A DNA stretch of 64,000 bases from Carnobacterium inhibens subsp. inhibens DSM 13024 (GCF_000746825.1 NZ_JQIV01000006.1:1480784-1544783); one strand, 5' to 3'. Positions 1-8,865 are shown, counted from the first letter of the stretch. The notes: generated from the letters alone by a model not told the origin. Numbers and translations: made by a program.

Positions 1-1
1 A

Positions 2-604
2 TTGAAAATGCTTCAAGTTGCTAAAGCTGAAACAGGTATGCCCATCGTGACTGAATTGATGTCGACAAAATGGGTCGATCAATTTGTTGATTCGGTAGAC
101 ATCATTCAAATTGGTGCACGCAACATGCAAAACTTTGATTTACTCAAAGAAGTTGGACGAACGAATACACCCGTTCTTTTAAAACGTGGTTTATCTGCAA
201 CCTACAAAGAATGGTTGATGTCAGCTGAGTACATCATGGCTGGAGGAAATGAAAATGTTATTTTATGCGAACGTGGCATTCGGACATTTGAAACAGAAAC
301 CCGCAATACACTAGATATCCAAGCCGTTCCTGTCATTAAAGAGCTTTCTCACTTGCCAATCATCATCGATCCGAGCCATGCTGGAGGAATGTCTTACTTG
401 GTTGAAGCAGGTGCTAAATCAGGTATCGTTGCCGGAGCAGATGGCTTAATGATTGAGGTTCACAATGATCCAGCTAACGCTTGGAGCGATGGCGAACAAT
501 GTTTGACACCAGATGAATTCGCTAGATTGATGGAAAAAGCTCGAAAGCTAGCGGATTTCGAAGGTCGTTCAATTAATGAAGCAGCTACTATTTTAACAAA
601 ATAA
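2..604 (+). CDS. aroF: 3-deoxy-7-phosphoheptulonate synthase (DAHP synthase), C-terminal part
   Basis: Condenses phosphoenolpyruvate and erythrose 4-phosphate in the first step of the shikimate pathway. About 200 residues are visible and the reading frame is open to the window edge, so the true start lies upstream. Active-site segments of the type I-beta (AroG/KDO8P synthase-like) family are present: IGARNMQNF, VLLKRGL, LCERGIRTFE, and the metal-binding IDPSHAGG, followed by a conserved VHNDP segment near the C terminus. The next gene, aroB, starts 20 bases after the stop, so this heads (or continues) the aro operon. The family is clear; the symbol (aroF, aroG or aroA in different organisms) is a naming choice. 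Confidence 0.93.
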   Translation: MKMLQVAKAETGMPIVTELMSTKWVDQFVDSVDIIQIGARNMQNFDLLKEVGRTNTPVLLKRGLSATYKEWLMSAEYIMAGGNENVILCERGIRTFETETRNTLDIQAVPVIKELSHLPIIIDPSHAGGMSYLVEAGAKSGIVAGADGLMIEVHNDPANAWSDGEQCLTPDEFARLMEKARKLADFEGRSINEAATILTK

Positions 605-624
605 ACTGAAGGAGGATAAAATCG

Positions 625-1710
625 ATGTCTGTCTTAACCGTTAAACTTCCATCACATGAAGTGAGTTATGAATTAAAAATTGAAAAAGGGTTGCTCAACC
701 GCGTCAGTAATGAAGTCTCAAAAGTCTTTACTGGAGCCAAAATTGCCATTGTCACCGATGAAACCGTCTATGACCTTTACGCTAAGTCTATTATAAAAGA
801 TTTGGAAGCAGCGGATTATGAAGTGCAGTGCATTGTTTTGCCTCCTGGAGAACAGACTAAAACATTTGACACGCTACCTAATCTCTACAGTGCATTCGCT
901 GAGTTCGGCTTAACACGTAGCGACTTAATCATTGCTCTAGGTGGTGGTGTGATAGGTGACATCTCTGGTTTTTCCGCTTCGTCTTACTTGAGGGGTATCT
1001 CTTATATCCAAATTCCCACAACACTGCTAGCCCAAGTGGATAGTAGCGTTGGAGGAAAAGTTGGCGTCGATTTACCTGAGGGCAAAAACTTAGTAGGTGC
1101 TTTTTATCACCCCCTACTCGTCTTGATCGATCCATTGGTTCTAGAGACGTTAACGGATTCTGCCTTTGCTGATGGAATGGCGGAAGTAATCAAATATAGC
1201 TGTATAAAAGATCTTAATTTATTTCATCGTCTGATGGAACTATCTTCTCGAAAAGAAGTCATGCAGCACATCGATTGGATCATCGAAACCTGTTGCACGA
1301 TCAAACAAGTGATTGTGCAGGCAGATGAAAAAGATTTAGGTGAACGAATGGTGTTGAACTTTGGGCATACGTTAGGCCACGCTATTGAAGCGTATTACCA
1401 GTATGAAAAATATACCCATGGTCAAGGTGTGGCCATTGGCATGGTTGCTATCTCAAGAATTGCAGAATCCAAACAGCTGACAACAGTTGGAACCACTGAT
1501 CGATTGATTACTGTTTTAAAACAGCATCGTTTGCCTATTGAACTAGAGGATTTTGAAGATTACCCTAAACTATTGCCTTATATCAAAAAAGATAAAAAAA
1601 ATATTGCAGGCAGTTTATCCGTGATTGTTTTAACTGACATCGGACGCGCTACCGTACATCAAACATCTCTATCCTTTTTCGATTCTTTAGACACTGGAGG
1701 AACAGCATGA
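625..1710 (+). CDS. aroB: 3-dehydroquinate synthase
   Basis: NAD- and metal-dependent cyclase converting DAHP to 3-dehydroquinate, the second shikimate step. The 361-residue length is normal. The NAD/phosphate-binding GGGVIGD (about residue 106) and the DSSVGGKVGVDL segment are present, as is the metal-binding GHTLGH histidine pair (about residue 248). The ATG at 625 follows a strong GAAGGAGG site at 608-615. The last bases overlap the aroA start in an ATGA arrangement, indicating translational coupling. Confidence 0.96.
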   Translation: MSVLTVKLPSHEVSYELKIEKGLLNRVSNEVSKVFTGAKIAIVTDETVYDLYAKSIIKDLEAADYEVQCIVLPPGEQTKTFDTLPNLYSAFAEFGLTRSDLIIALGGGVIGDISGFSASSYLRGISYIQIPTTLLAQVDSSVGGKVGVDLPEGKNLVGAFYHPLLVLIDPLVLETLTDSAFADGMAEVIKYSCIKDLNLFHRLMELSSRKEVMQHIDWIIETCCTIKQVIVQADEKDLGERMVLNFGHTLGHAIEAYYQYEKYTHGQGVAIGMVAISRIAESKQLTTVGTTDRLITVLKQHRLPIELEDFEDYPKLLPYIKKDKKNIAGSLSVIVLTDIGRATVHQTSLSFFDSLDTGGTA

Positions 1711-2960
1711 CTAATCTAACCCTTACTCCTAATGCGTTAAATGGAACTGTTATTGTCCCGCCATCTAAAAGTATGGCGCATCGTGCAGTGATTTGCGCCA
1801 GTTTAGCAGCAGGTCGTAGTACGATCAAGAATATTCAACTATCTGATGATATCCTTGCAACTATCGAAGGTATGCGTTCGTTTGGAGCGATTATTTCTTA
1901 CGATGATCAGACATTGACAATCGATGGCATCCGTAATGGAGCTGCTAAGGAAAGCCGCACAATCAATTGCAATGAGTCCGGCTCTACCTTGCGTTTTCTG
2001 ATTCCTTTAGCGACACTGTTTACAGGAGAAACGCACTTTATCGGTCAAGGACATTTAGGCAAACGCCCGCTTGAACCTTATCAAGAATTATTCGACGCTC
2101 AGTCACTCCACTATAATCAAGCCACAACTGAAAACCTACAGTTGAGTGTCGCAGGTCCTTTGACACCAGGCATCTATGAAATGCGTGGCGATATCAGTTC
2201 ACAGTTTATCACTGGTATGCTACTAACTTTGCCTTTACTTGCCGGAGACTCTGTCCTAAAAATTACGACTCATTTAGAATCAAAAGGCTACATTGATTTG
2301 ACCCTGTCTGTCTTACAATCCTTTGGTATTGTAATTGAACAAGATGAGACTGGACAAGAATACCGCATCAAAGGTCAACAAGCTTATAGCGCTCGTGATT
2401 ATACAGTCGAAGGTGACTACTCACAAGCAGCCTTCTGGTTGAGTGCAAATGCATTAGGGAATGAGCTTTTGGTAAATGGTTTGGATTCAGATTCTTTACA
2501 AGGTGATCAAGCTATCGTCTCGATCTTAGAGACAGTGAACAGCGGGTCTAATGATAGTGAACGCATTATAGATGGAGCTCAAGTTCCCGATATTATTCCA
2601 GTAGTAGCTCTAGTCGCTGCGTTAAGCAAAGGAAAAACAAAAATTATCAATCTGGAACGTCTACGGATCAAAGAAAGTGATCGCTTAGTTGCTACACAAA
2701 AAGAGTTGACTGCTTTAGGCGCACAGATTGAGATTGTAGGAGATTCGCTTTTGATAGAAGGAGTCTCTAGACTATCAGGCGGTCAAGAAGTTTGGAGTCA
2801 CAAGGACCATCGCATGGCTATGATGTTGGCCATCGCTTCAACGGTGTGTCAAGAACCAATACACATCAAAGACACAGATTGTGTTAAGAAGTCTTATCCC
2901 AACTTTTGGGAAACATTCCAACAACTAGGAGGAAAAATACATGAGTGGAATATGGGGTAA
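1707..2960 (+). CDS. aroA: 3-phosphoshikimate 1-carboxyvinyltransferase (EPSP synthase)
   Basis: Transfers the enolpyruvyl group of PEP to shikimate 3-phosphate. The 417-residue protein shows the N-terminal PPSKSMAHRA segment, NESGSTLRFL, the DYSQAAFW loop, catalytic VPDIIPV and the RIKESDRL motif. The N-terminal loop reads ESGST rather than the LGNAGTA loop of E. coli-type class I enzymes, so it belongs to a divergent EPSP synthase class. The start overlaps the aroB stop by 4 nt, with GGAGG at 1697-1701. The C-terminal 20 nt overlap aroC. Confidence 0.95.
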   Translation: MTNLTLTPNALNGTVIVPPSKSMAHRAVICASLAAGRSTIKNIQLSDDILATIEGMRSFGAIISYDDQTLTIDGIRNGAAKESRTINCNESGSTLRFLIPLATLFTGETHFIGQGHLGKRPLEPYQELFDAQSLHYNQATTENLQLSVAGPLTPGIYEMRGDISSQFITGMLLTLPLLAGDSVLKITTHLESKGYIDLTLSVLQSFGIVIEQDETGQEYRIKGQQAYSARDYTVEGDYSQAAFWLSANALGNELLVNGLDSDSLQGDQAIVSILETVNSGSNDSERIIDGAQVPDIIPVVALVAALSKGKTKIINLERLRIKESDRLVATQKELTALGAQIEIVGDSLLIEGVSRLSGGQEVWSHKDHRMAMMLAIASTVCQEPIHIKDTDCVKKSYPNFWETFQQLGGKIHEWNMG

Positions 2961-4038
2961 AAATTTACAACTCTCACTATTTGGAGAGTCACATGGTGTG
3001 GCGATTGGTATTACCATCAATGGCCTGCCTCCAGGTTTGGACATAGATATGGATCAGGTTTTAGTTGAAATGGCACGCAGAGCGCCAGGGAAAAATGAAT
3101 TGACGACACCAAGAAAAGAAAAAGATCATCCAGAAATTTTAAGCGGCTTTTTAGATGGGAAAACAACTGGTGCACCACTGACTGCCATTATTTGGAACAC
3201 AAATACGCGCTCCAAAGACTACAGTGTGCTGAAAGATGTTATGCGCCCAGGACAAGCTGATTACCCCGGACGAGTGCGTTACAATGGCCACAATGACCAT
3301 CGTGGCAGCGGCCATTTTTCCGGGAGGATCACTGCTCCTCTCGTATTTGCAGGTGCTATTTGTCAGCAATGGCTGAAACAAAAAGGCGTAACAGTAGGTT
3401 CTCATATTCAATCGATTGGAACAATCGAAGATGAAACTTTCGAGGATCAAGAAACGGTCACGTTAGAGCAAATTAAACAGTTCAAAGAAGAACAGCTTCC
3501 TTTGTTTAATACTGAAAAAAAGCCAGAAATGACCGACTTGATTTTGGAAGCAAAAGAAGAGGGGGATTCTGTAGGCGGTATCGTTGAAACATTTGTTTTA
3601 GGGTTAGATGCCGGGTATGGAAATCCATTTTTCGACTCAGTTGAATCTCAACTGGCTCACCTCGTATTTGCTGTTCCAGCCATCAAAGGTATTGAATTTG
3701 GAACAGGATTCGATATTACTAAAATGCGCGGATCGCAAGCAAACGACGAATACTACTACGATGAACAAGGGCGCATCAAAACACGTTCCAACAATAATGG
3801 TGGAATCATTGGCGGAATTACTTATGGCATGCCCATCGTCTTCAGAGCTGCTGTTAAACCACCTGCTTCCATCAAAAAGAAGCAACAGACGATCAACATC
3901 CAAGAAGGAACAGAAACTGAATTAGAAGTTGAAGGACGTCATGATCCTTGTATTGTCCCACGAGTTCTGCCGGTCTTAGAGGCGGTTACCGCTATCGGAT
4001 TAATGGATTTGATGCTTGGAGGACAATCGAATGAATGA
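2941..4038 (+). CDS. aroC: Chorismate synthase
   Basis: FMN-dependent 1,4-elimination of phosphate from EPSP to give chorismate, the last shared step to aromatic amino acids and folate. The 365-residue protein carries the family signatures: GESHG near the N terminus, the RPGQAD...HNDHRGSGHFSGR block (about residues 101-125), RSNNNGGIIGG, and GRHDPC...VLEA at the C terminus. An AGGAGG site lies inside the aroA 3' end and the start overlaps aroA by 20 nt. The stop overlaps the chorismate mutase start, so expression is coupled along the operon. Confidence 0.97.
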   Translation: MSGIWGKNLQLSLFGESHGVAIGITINGLPPGLDIDMDQVLVEMARRAPGKNELTTPRKEKDHPEILSGFLDGKTTGAPLTAIIWNTNTRSKDYSVLKDVMRPGQADYPGRVRYNGHNDHRGSGHFSGRITAPLVFAGAICQQWLKQKGVTVGSHIQSIGTIEDETFEDQETVTLEQIKQFKEEQLPLFNTEKKPEMTDLILEAKEEGDSVGGIVETFVLGLDAGYGNPFFDSVESQLAHLVFAVPAIKGIEFGTGFDITKMRGSQANDEYYYDEQGRIKTRSNNNGGIIGGITYGMPIVFRAAVKPPASIKKKQQTINIQEGTETELEVEGRHDPCIVPRVLPVLEAVTAIGLMDLMLGGQSNE

Positions 4039-4309
4039 ATTGGAACAGTACCGCAAAGAGATTGATGAGATTGATCAGGAACTTACTCGCTTGTTTGAGT
4101 TACGGCTAAACACAGTTTTAAAAGTCGGTCGCTACAAAAAGCAACGCAACTTACCTGTATTGGATGCCAGCCGCGAGCAAGCTGTTATCGAAAAAAATAT
4201 TAGCCGCTTAACAGATAAAACATTTGAACCGCAAGTAACGAAGCTTTTTCAATCTATAATGGATATCACGAAAGAAACTCAAACGGCTCTCTTAAAATCA
4301 GAACCGTAA
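4031..4309 (+). CDS. Chorismate mutase (AroQ class)
   Basis: A small all-helical AroQ-type enzyme rearranging chorismate to prephenate. 92 residues from the ATG at 4031. This start was preferred over an in-frame TTG at 4016 because GGAGGA (4018-4023) sits at the right distance from it. Family residues are visible: RLNTVLKVGRYKKQ (active-site Arg and Lys), NLPVLD and RE in the middle helix. It overlaps aroC by 8 nt and is the last gene before a strong terminator. No prephenate dehydratase or dehydrogenase is present in the window. Confidence 0.9.
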   Translation: MNELEQYRKEIDEIDQELTRLFELRLNTVLKVGRYKKQRNLPVLDASREQAVIEKNISRLTDKTFEPQVTKLFQSIMDITKETQTALLKSEP

Positions 4310-4334
4310 TTTATCGATTTATTGCACAAAATCG

Positions 4335-4378
4335 GGTTATTCATGAACAGTTGCGTTCATTGAATAACCTATTTTTTT
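4335..4378 (+). terminator. Rho-independent terminator of the aro operon
   Basis: GGTTATTCA (4335-4343) pairs with TGAATAACC (4361-4369). An inner TGAAC/GTTCA stem extends it, and a T-rich run follows. It lies 26 nt after the chorismate mutase stop and closes the shikimate operon. Confidence 0.85.
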
Positions 4379-4415
4379 ATAGCTGATGTTGGGCTTTTTT
4401 CCTCCCAAAGATAAC

Positions 4416-5057
4416 TTAATCCATTAAATTTATTTCTTCTAAATTCTCATATAGCTGTGGATGCTCATGACACTTCGGATTTCTAGGTGAACATATTTCT
4501 CTTCCAAACGAAATCATTGCTTGATGCGCTCTTCCCCAATATTTGGCTGGGATAATTTCTGTTATACGTTCTTCAATTTGTTTGGGTGTGGCGTTTTCTT
4601 CTACTATTTTGTGATGTTTGCAAACACGTGCAACATGCGTGTCCACTGCAAAGGCATCTTGGTTAAAAGCAACATTCAATAAAATATTGGCTGATTTAGG
4701 TCCGATTCCTGTTAATGATTGCAATTCTTCACGTGTATTTGGAACTTTCCCATCAAATGTTTCAAGCAATTGATGACTGCTTTTATAAATATACTTTGCT
4801 TTATTTCGGTAAAGTCCAATTGTTTTTATGTATGATTCAATTTCTTCAGGCGAGGACTCACTAACCGCTTGAGGATTTGGATAACGTTCGAATAATCGGT
4901 CTTTTACTTTCGCAACGGATTCATCAGTCGCTTGGGCACTCAATATCACAACCATCAACAATTGAAAAGGATTTTGATAATGCATCGTTGGAACAGCATT
5001 TGGGTAGAGTTTCATAATTTCATAGACGACGTGTTGAGCAGCTTCTTTTGTTAGCAT
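4416..5057 (-). CDS. nth: Endonuclease III (DNA glycosylase/AP lyase), intact copy
   Basis: Base-excision repair enzyme removing oxidised pyrimidines. The 213-residue protein has the helix-hairpin-helix LTGIGPKSANILL with the catalytic Lys, and VDTHVARV with the catalytic Asp. At the C terminus only the first two cysteines of the classical C-x6-C-x2-C-x5-C iron-sulfur motif remain (EICSPRNPKCHEH), so a [4Fe-4S] cluster is unlikely. A second, frameshifted copy lies at 30952-31595. The start ATG at 5057 is shared in sequence by both copies. Confidence 0.93.
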   Translation of the reverse strand: MLTKEAAQHVVYEIMKLYPNAVPTMHYQNPFQLLMVVILSAQATDESVAKVKDRLFERYPNPQAVSESSPEEIESYIKTIGLYRNKAKYIYKSSHQLLETFDGKVPNTREELQSLTGIGPKSANILLNVAFNQDAFAVDTHVARVCKHHKIVEENATPKQIEERITEIIPAKYWGRAHQAMISFGREICSPRNPKCHEHPQLYENLEEINLMD

Positions 5058-5157
5058 AGCTATTCTTTTCCTTCTTTCAATCTCCTCTATGTGTAACCTG
5101 GCTTCAGTTATAACATTTTTGATTTGACTGGCACAATTTTAGTATATCGCATAACGA

Positions 5158-5198
5158 CCAAAAAAATCCCAGAAATTATTCTTTTTCTTTCTGGGATT
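5158..5198 (-). terminator. Terminator downstream of the 5213-5509 gene
   Basis: AATCCCAGAAA (5165-5175) pairs with TTTCTGGGATT (5188-5198). Read on the minus strand, the stem is followed by a run of T. Confidence 0.8.
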
Positions 5199-5212
5199 AA
5201 CTATTTTTCTAA

Positions 5213-5509
5213 TTATGCGTGATAAGCTTGATCTGCTTCAAATAACATGTTGTATACCCCTGCATAAGTTCCACACACATCTCCAGGAATAGTATAGTTG
5301 GATGTAACTTTACGCAATTGGGTAAATTCTTCCTCTAAATGTGGCTTACCGGTGGTACCTGCTTCTATTGTCTTTTCCTTCATTGTATTAAATATATTTC
5401 GTACTTCAAACGCTTCAGGATGATTCTTACCGTGTGCACGCGTAATTGCTAGTGTAAACATATCCAATTTTTCAAAATTGCGCTCCGCCACTTCATTGAA
5501 TGTTGTCAT
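5213..5509 (-). CDS. Small conserved protein, possibly hemerythrin/Ric-like
   Basis: 98 residues, soluble, predicted mostly helical, with its own terminator. Conspicuous are RAHGKNHPEAFEVRNIF, a central acidic EEEFTQLRKVTSNYTIP stretch and one cysteine (GDVCGTYAGVYNML). The HGKNHPE segment and overall pattern resemble short di-iron or iron-sulfur-repair (Ric-like) proteins annotated in streptococci and enterococci. I make this link from memory of sequence flavour only, so the function stays open. It is transcribed alone, divergent from nothing and upstream of nth. Confidence 0.6.
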   Translation of the reverse strand: MTTFNEVAERNFEKLDMFTLAITRAHGKNHPEAFEVRNIFNTMKEKTIEAGTTGKPHLEEEFTQLRKVTSNYTIPGDVCGTYAGVYNMLFEADQAYHA

Positions 5510-5621
5510 TAATGAATTCCTTCTTTCTTGTGTAGGTTATTTTGCTTTATAACAGCAGTATAGTCTATAAGTCACAATGGAAAATTGATACACGTCAAGT
5601 TTTAAATCTTCACAAGCTCAT

Positions 5622-5676
5622 AAAAAGCCAACGAGATAAATTGTAACGTTTACAATTTATCTCGTTGGCTTTTTTG
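5622..5676 (-). terminator. Bidirectional terminator after the PH-domain gene
   Basis: A long, almost perfect hairpin: AAAAAGCCAACGAGATAAA on the left and its complement ending in GGCTTTTTT on the right, with a small CG-centred loop near 5646. It lies 32 nt past the stop of the 5708-6073 gene. Confidence 0.88.
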
Positions 5677-5707
5677 AAGTAACTCCCTCATACAGATTGC
5701 TAGGTCA

Positions 5708-6073
5708 TTAAAGTAAAATCGACGCAATCAAATCATCAAATTTTCTGATATCAATATCTTTTCCTAAGCCAATTTTGATATTGCCTGCTCTTGTCCATAA
5801 TTCAACTTCCGCATTGATATCAAAAGTTCCTGCATTTTCGGTGGACCACATGTTTATTGAACTATAAGGTAAAGAATAAATCTCGATCTTCTTCCCACGT
5901 AATCCTTGCACATCACGAACAATTAGTCGTTTATTCGTAAATATTGCTACATCTCTAATTGTTTTAAACGCTTCTACTGCTTCTTCTCCTGGAACCAATC
6001 GATCATTGATATCGCTTGGAATAGCACATTTTTCAGAAAACGTCCAATTTATGTATTTTTCTAGTTCAGCCAT
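5708..6073 (-). CDS. Bacterial PH-domain protein
   Basis: 121 residues resembling the stand-alone bacterial pleckstrin-homology family (PF08000 type, as in B. subtilis YvbH). There is an N-terminal helix, then VPGEEAVEAFKTIRDVAIFTNKRLIVRD, the typical strand pattern with 'xxFTNKRLI', and a C-terminal helix (DIRKFDDLIASILL). It has no signal peptide or membrane segment. Members of this family have no settled function; a scaffold role is only a guess. It is a single gene between two strong terminators. Confidence 0.78.
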   Translation of the reverse strand: MAELEKYINWTFSEKCAIPSDINDRLVPGEEAVEAFKTIRDVAIFTNKRLIVRDVQGLRGKKIEIYSLPYSSINMWSTENAGTFDINAEVELWTRAGNIKIGLGKDIDIRKFDDLIASILL

Positions 6074-6214
6074 TCTTCATTCTCCTTCTCAATCCTCATT
6101 ATATAAAGTTGAAAAAAACTACTTTGCTCATAACTTCTCAACTACACATTAATTATACCTGTTATTTAATCTATAAATCTATCTCTTTTTGTATTTAATT
6201 CAACTATGAAGGCG

Positions 6215-6254
6215 AAAAAAGCTGATTCTACACAAAGTAGAATCAGCTTTTTTG
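6215..6254 (-). terminator. Bidirectional terminator downstream of the persulfide operon
   Basis: AAAAAAGCTGATTCTAC (6215-6231) pairs with GTAGAATCAGCTTTTTT (6237-6253), around a 5-nt loop. It lies about 100 nt beyond cstR and would serve transcription from either side. Confidence 0.85.
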
Positions 6255-6351
6255 GGGTATCTATTAAAAATAGTTGGCTGTAAACTTAATTATTTGCTTA
6301 TTTATTACAGCACTTAAGAGACTATCAGACTTCTACAAAATCGAACTGCCT

Positions 6352-6612
6352 TTATCTACTTTTCATTAATAACTGAATGGCTTGTTGGATATTTTCTTCT
6401 CCAGTACTGCCCTCTTTGCTATTTCCCTGTACACATTCCACTAAATTTTCAGCTACAATCAAGCTAATTGCTCGATCAAGACTGGAACGAACAGCTGATA
6501 ATTGTGTCACGATGTCCGCGCACTCTTTACCCTCTTCAATCATCTTTAAAACGCCATGTAATTGTCCATCAGAACGTTTTAACCGGTTCACTATTTTCAC
6601 GTTGTATTCCAT
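6352..6612 (-). CDS. cstR: CstR-like persulfide-sensing repressor (CsoR/DUF156 family)
   Basis: 86 residues of the CsoR/RcnR/FrmR all-helical repressor family. From the ATG at 6612 the only cysteines are C31 and C60, the positions of the two thiols of S. aureus CstR. The residue matching the copper-binding His of CsoR is Asn56, so copper sensing is unlikely. It is the last gene of an operon of rhodaneses and a persulfide reductase, which supports a sulfide/persulfide sensor. A longer upstream reading frame exists but runs through the previous gene; the TAATG overlap fixes this start. It probably binds the two palindromes at 8929-8969. Confidence 0.88.
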   Translation of the reverse strand: MEYNVKIVNRLKRSDGQLHGVLKMIEEGKECADIVTQLSAVRSSLDRAISLIVAENLVECVQGNSKEGSTGEENIQQAIQLLMKSR

Positions 6613-6908
6613 TAAACTGTATCGCCTCTCCAAGCAGAGATACCGCCCATAACGTTGGTTACTTTGTATCCTTCTTTTGCTAACTGTTGACAAGCCATTG
6701 CAGAACGAGCTCCTGAGTGGCACATTACATAGTATTCTTGTTCTTTGTTTAACTGTTCTTTTTCATTTGACAAATCGCTTAAAGGTACATGAATAGCGCC
6801 TTGTATATGTTTAGAGTCCCATTCATCGCTTTCGCGAACATCGACTAATGAAACAGTTTCTTTTCTCCATTTTTGTTCAAATTCTGGCATTGATATTGAA
6901 TTGTACAT
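6612..6908 (-). CDS. Single-domain rhodanese (sulfurtransferase)
   Basis: 98 residues forming one rhodanese domain: SLVDVRESDEW at the N terminus and the active-site loop CHSGARS with the persulfide-carrying Cys near residue 65. The domain closes with VMGGISAWRG. It probably shuttles sulfane sulfur to or from the reductase encoded just upstream. The stop overlaps the cstR start (TAATG), and the start overlaps the reductase stop by one base. Confidence 0.93.
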   Translation of the reverse strand: MYNSISMPEFEQKWRKETVSLVDVRESDEWDSKHIQGAIHVPLSDLSNEKEQLNKEQEYYVMCHSGARSAMACQQLAKEGYKVTNVMGGISAWRGDTV

Positions 6909-8560
6909 TATTTTTCCACCTTTTCTGGTCTAACTGTTGAATAAAGAGCAAATGCTCCATCCAAATTTTTAGCCTTATATTCATTTTGTTTTAAAATACG
7001 TTCAGCAATGTAGCTACGCAACCCACTGTGACAACTTACAATGATGGGTTTGTCTTTAGGTACTTCTGATAATCGTTCACGTAACTGATCTAAAGGAATA
7101 TTTAGTGCTCCTTTTAATCGTCCATTTTTTTCAAGTTCTCCTTCATTACGCACATCTAACAATAGATAACCTTCTTTTTGCTTTGATTCTAATTCATGCC
7201 ATTGAATCGATTCGCTTACTCCTTCAATCAGATTTAAAGCAGCGTAACCAGCCATGTTCACCGGATCTTTTGCTGATCCAAATGGTGGAGCGTAGGTAAA
7301 CTCTAGCTCTGGCAAATCATGTATCGTCATGCCTGCTTTAATGGCCGTTGCAATGATATCAATGCGTTTATCTACTCCATCTTCACCTATCGCTTGGGCG
7401 CCATAAATTTTTCCGTTTTCAGGATTAAATAATACTTTTAGCAAAATAGTACCCGCATTTGGATAATACCCTGCATGACTTTTCCCTTGGATATGAACGA
7501 TTTCATATGTTTCGTTTGCTGATTTTAATTGTCTTTCATTTAGTCCAGTTGATGCTGCTACTTGGTTAAATAAACGAACAATTGCGGTACCAATACTCCC
7601 TTTGTTTTTTCGAGGTAATCCACTGATAACATCCGCAACTTGTCTGCCTTGACGATTAGCAGGAGCAGCTAAAGCGACCATCGTATCTTCTCCATTAATT
7701 TGTTGTTTCACTACAATCGCATCTCCAACCGCGTAAATATCTTTTTGACTCGTTTCATAGTTCTCATCTACTAATATACCACCACGTACACCAGTTTCAA
7801 TGTCCGCTGTTAAAGCCAAAGTCGTTTCAGGTTTGACCCCTACTGACATTAATGTCATATCACTTTCTAAGCGTTCGCCATTTTCAAGAACAACCACTTT
7901 TCCTTCTTCTTCAAACGACTCAGCAGCCAATCCGTTATACAATTTGACCCCATTAGCTTTTAATTCTTTAGTGATATAAGCAGCCATTTCTTCATCTAAA
8001 GGTGGCAAAACGTGTGGTGCTTTTTCAATAATTGTAACATCTAATCCGCGATGAACTAAACTTTCAGCCATTTCTAAACCAATAAATCCAGCTCCGATCA
8101 CGACAGCTTTTTTAGGCTGATGTAATTCCATGAAATCCGTGATTGCATCAACATCCGGAACCGAACGCAATGTAAAGATATTCTTTGCTTCTTCTAGCCC
8201 TTTAGCGGGTGGGATAAACGGCTTAGCACCTGGAGAAAGAATCAATTTATCGTAAGATAAGGTATAGTCTCCTTCTGATGTTCGAACAGTTACTTCCTTT
8301 AACGAAGCATCTATTGCTACTGCTTCACTATGTGGACGAACATCTAGTTCAAAACGCGCTTGTAAAGCTTCTGGTGTTTGAACCAACAAATCACTGCGTT
8401 CTTCAATTTCACCAGCGACATAATACGGTAGACCACAGTTAGCAAACGATACATACGGCCCTTTTTCTAATACAATGATTTCAGCCGTTTCATTCAAACG
8501 TCTTAAGCGCGTAGCTGCAGACATTCCACCAGCGACTCCTCCTACAATAACAATTTTCAT
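6908..8560 (-). CDS. CoA-disulfide/persulfide reductase with C-terminal rhodanese domain
   Basis: 550 residues. The N-terminal part is a pyridine nucleotide-disulfide oxidoreductase: FAD-binding GGVAGGMSAATRLRR, catalytic single Cys in SFANCGLPYY (Cys43), NAD(P)-binding GAGFIGLEMAE near 157-167, and a dimerisation domain. The last about 100 residues are a rhodanese domain with active loop CHSGLRS. This CoADR-RHD layout matches NAD(P)H-dependent persulfide/polysulfide reductases of Bacillus and Shewanella, which reduce CoA and low-molecular-weight persulfides. A GGAGGG site precedes the ATG at 8560. Confidence 0.93.
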   Translation of the reverse strand: MKIVIVGGVAGGMSAATRLRRLNETAEIIVLEKGPYVSFANCGLPYYVAGEIEERSDLLVQTPEALQARFELDVRPHSEAVAIDASLKEVTVRTSEGDYTLSYDKLILSPGAKPFIPPAKGLEEAKNIFTLRSVPDVDAITDFMELHQPKKAVVIGAGFIGLEMAESLVHRGLDVTIIEKAPHVLPPLDEEMAAYITKELKANGVKLYNGLAAESFEEEGKVVVLENGERLESDMTLMSVGVKPETTLALTADIETGVRGGILVDENYETSQKDIYAVGDAIVVKQQINGEDTMVALAAPANRQGRQVADVISGLPRKNKGSIGTAIVRLFNQVAASTGLNERQLKSANETYEIVHIQGKSHAGYYPNAGTILLKVLFNPENGKIYGAQAIGEDGVDKRIDIIATAIKAGMTIHDLPELEFTYAPPFGSAKDPVNMAGYAALNLIEGVSESIQWHELESKQKEGYLLLDVRNEGELEKNGRLKGALNIPLDQLRERLSEVPKDKPIIVSCHSGLRSYIAERILKQNEYKAKNLDGAFALYSTVRPEKVEK

Positions 8561-8865
8561 TACAGTTTTCCTCCCTTTTTAGCTCCAGTCCAAGAAGACA
8601 TGCCTCCGCGAACATTTACTACATCATAGCCTTATTTCATTAACAATTTTGAAGCTTTTTTGCTACGCATACCAGATTGACAGATTACATAAGTTTTACC
8701 TTTTGGGATATAATTAGCGATTTTACCTAATGGGACATTTTTAGCTCCAGGTATATGACCTCCTTGAAACTCATGGGCTTCACGTACATCAATAATTTGA
8801 GGTTTCTCCACTAACTTTTTCTCCAATTCATTGGTTGAAATAGATGATACTGTTTTAAAAAGCAT
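8560..8865 (-). pseudogene. Single-domain rhodanese interrupted by an in-frame stop
   Basis: First gene of the persulfide operon. Translation from the ATG at 8865 gives a rhodanese with IIDVREAHEF and the active loop CQSGMRS, but stops at TAA (8632-8634) after 77 residues. In the same frame the sequence continues for 24 more codons reading GYDVVNVRGGMSSWTG, the normal rhodanese C terminus. It ends in a TAA that overlaps the next start (TAATG), the same junction type as in the rest of the operon. The full frame is exactly 102 codons, so this looks like a single nonsense change. The shortened protein keeps its catalytic Cys but lacks the last strand and helix. Confidence 0.85.

Noticed and set aside
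929-1135. Minus-strand open frame inside aroB
   Set aside because: Shadow of aroB; no ribosome site and no recognisable family.
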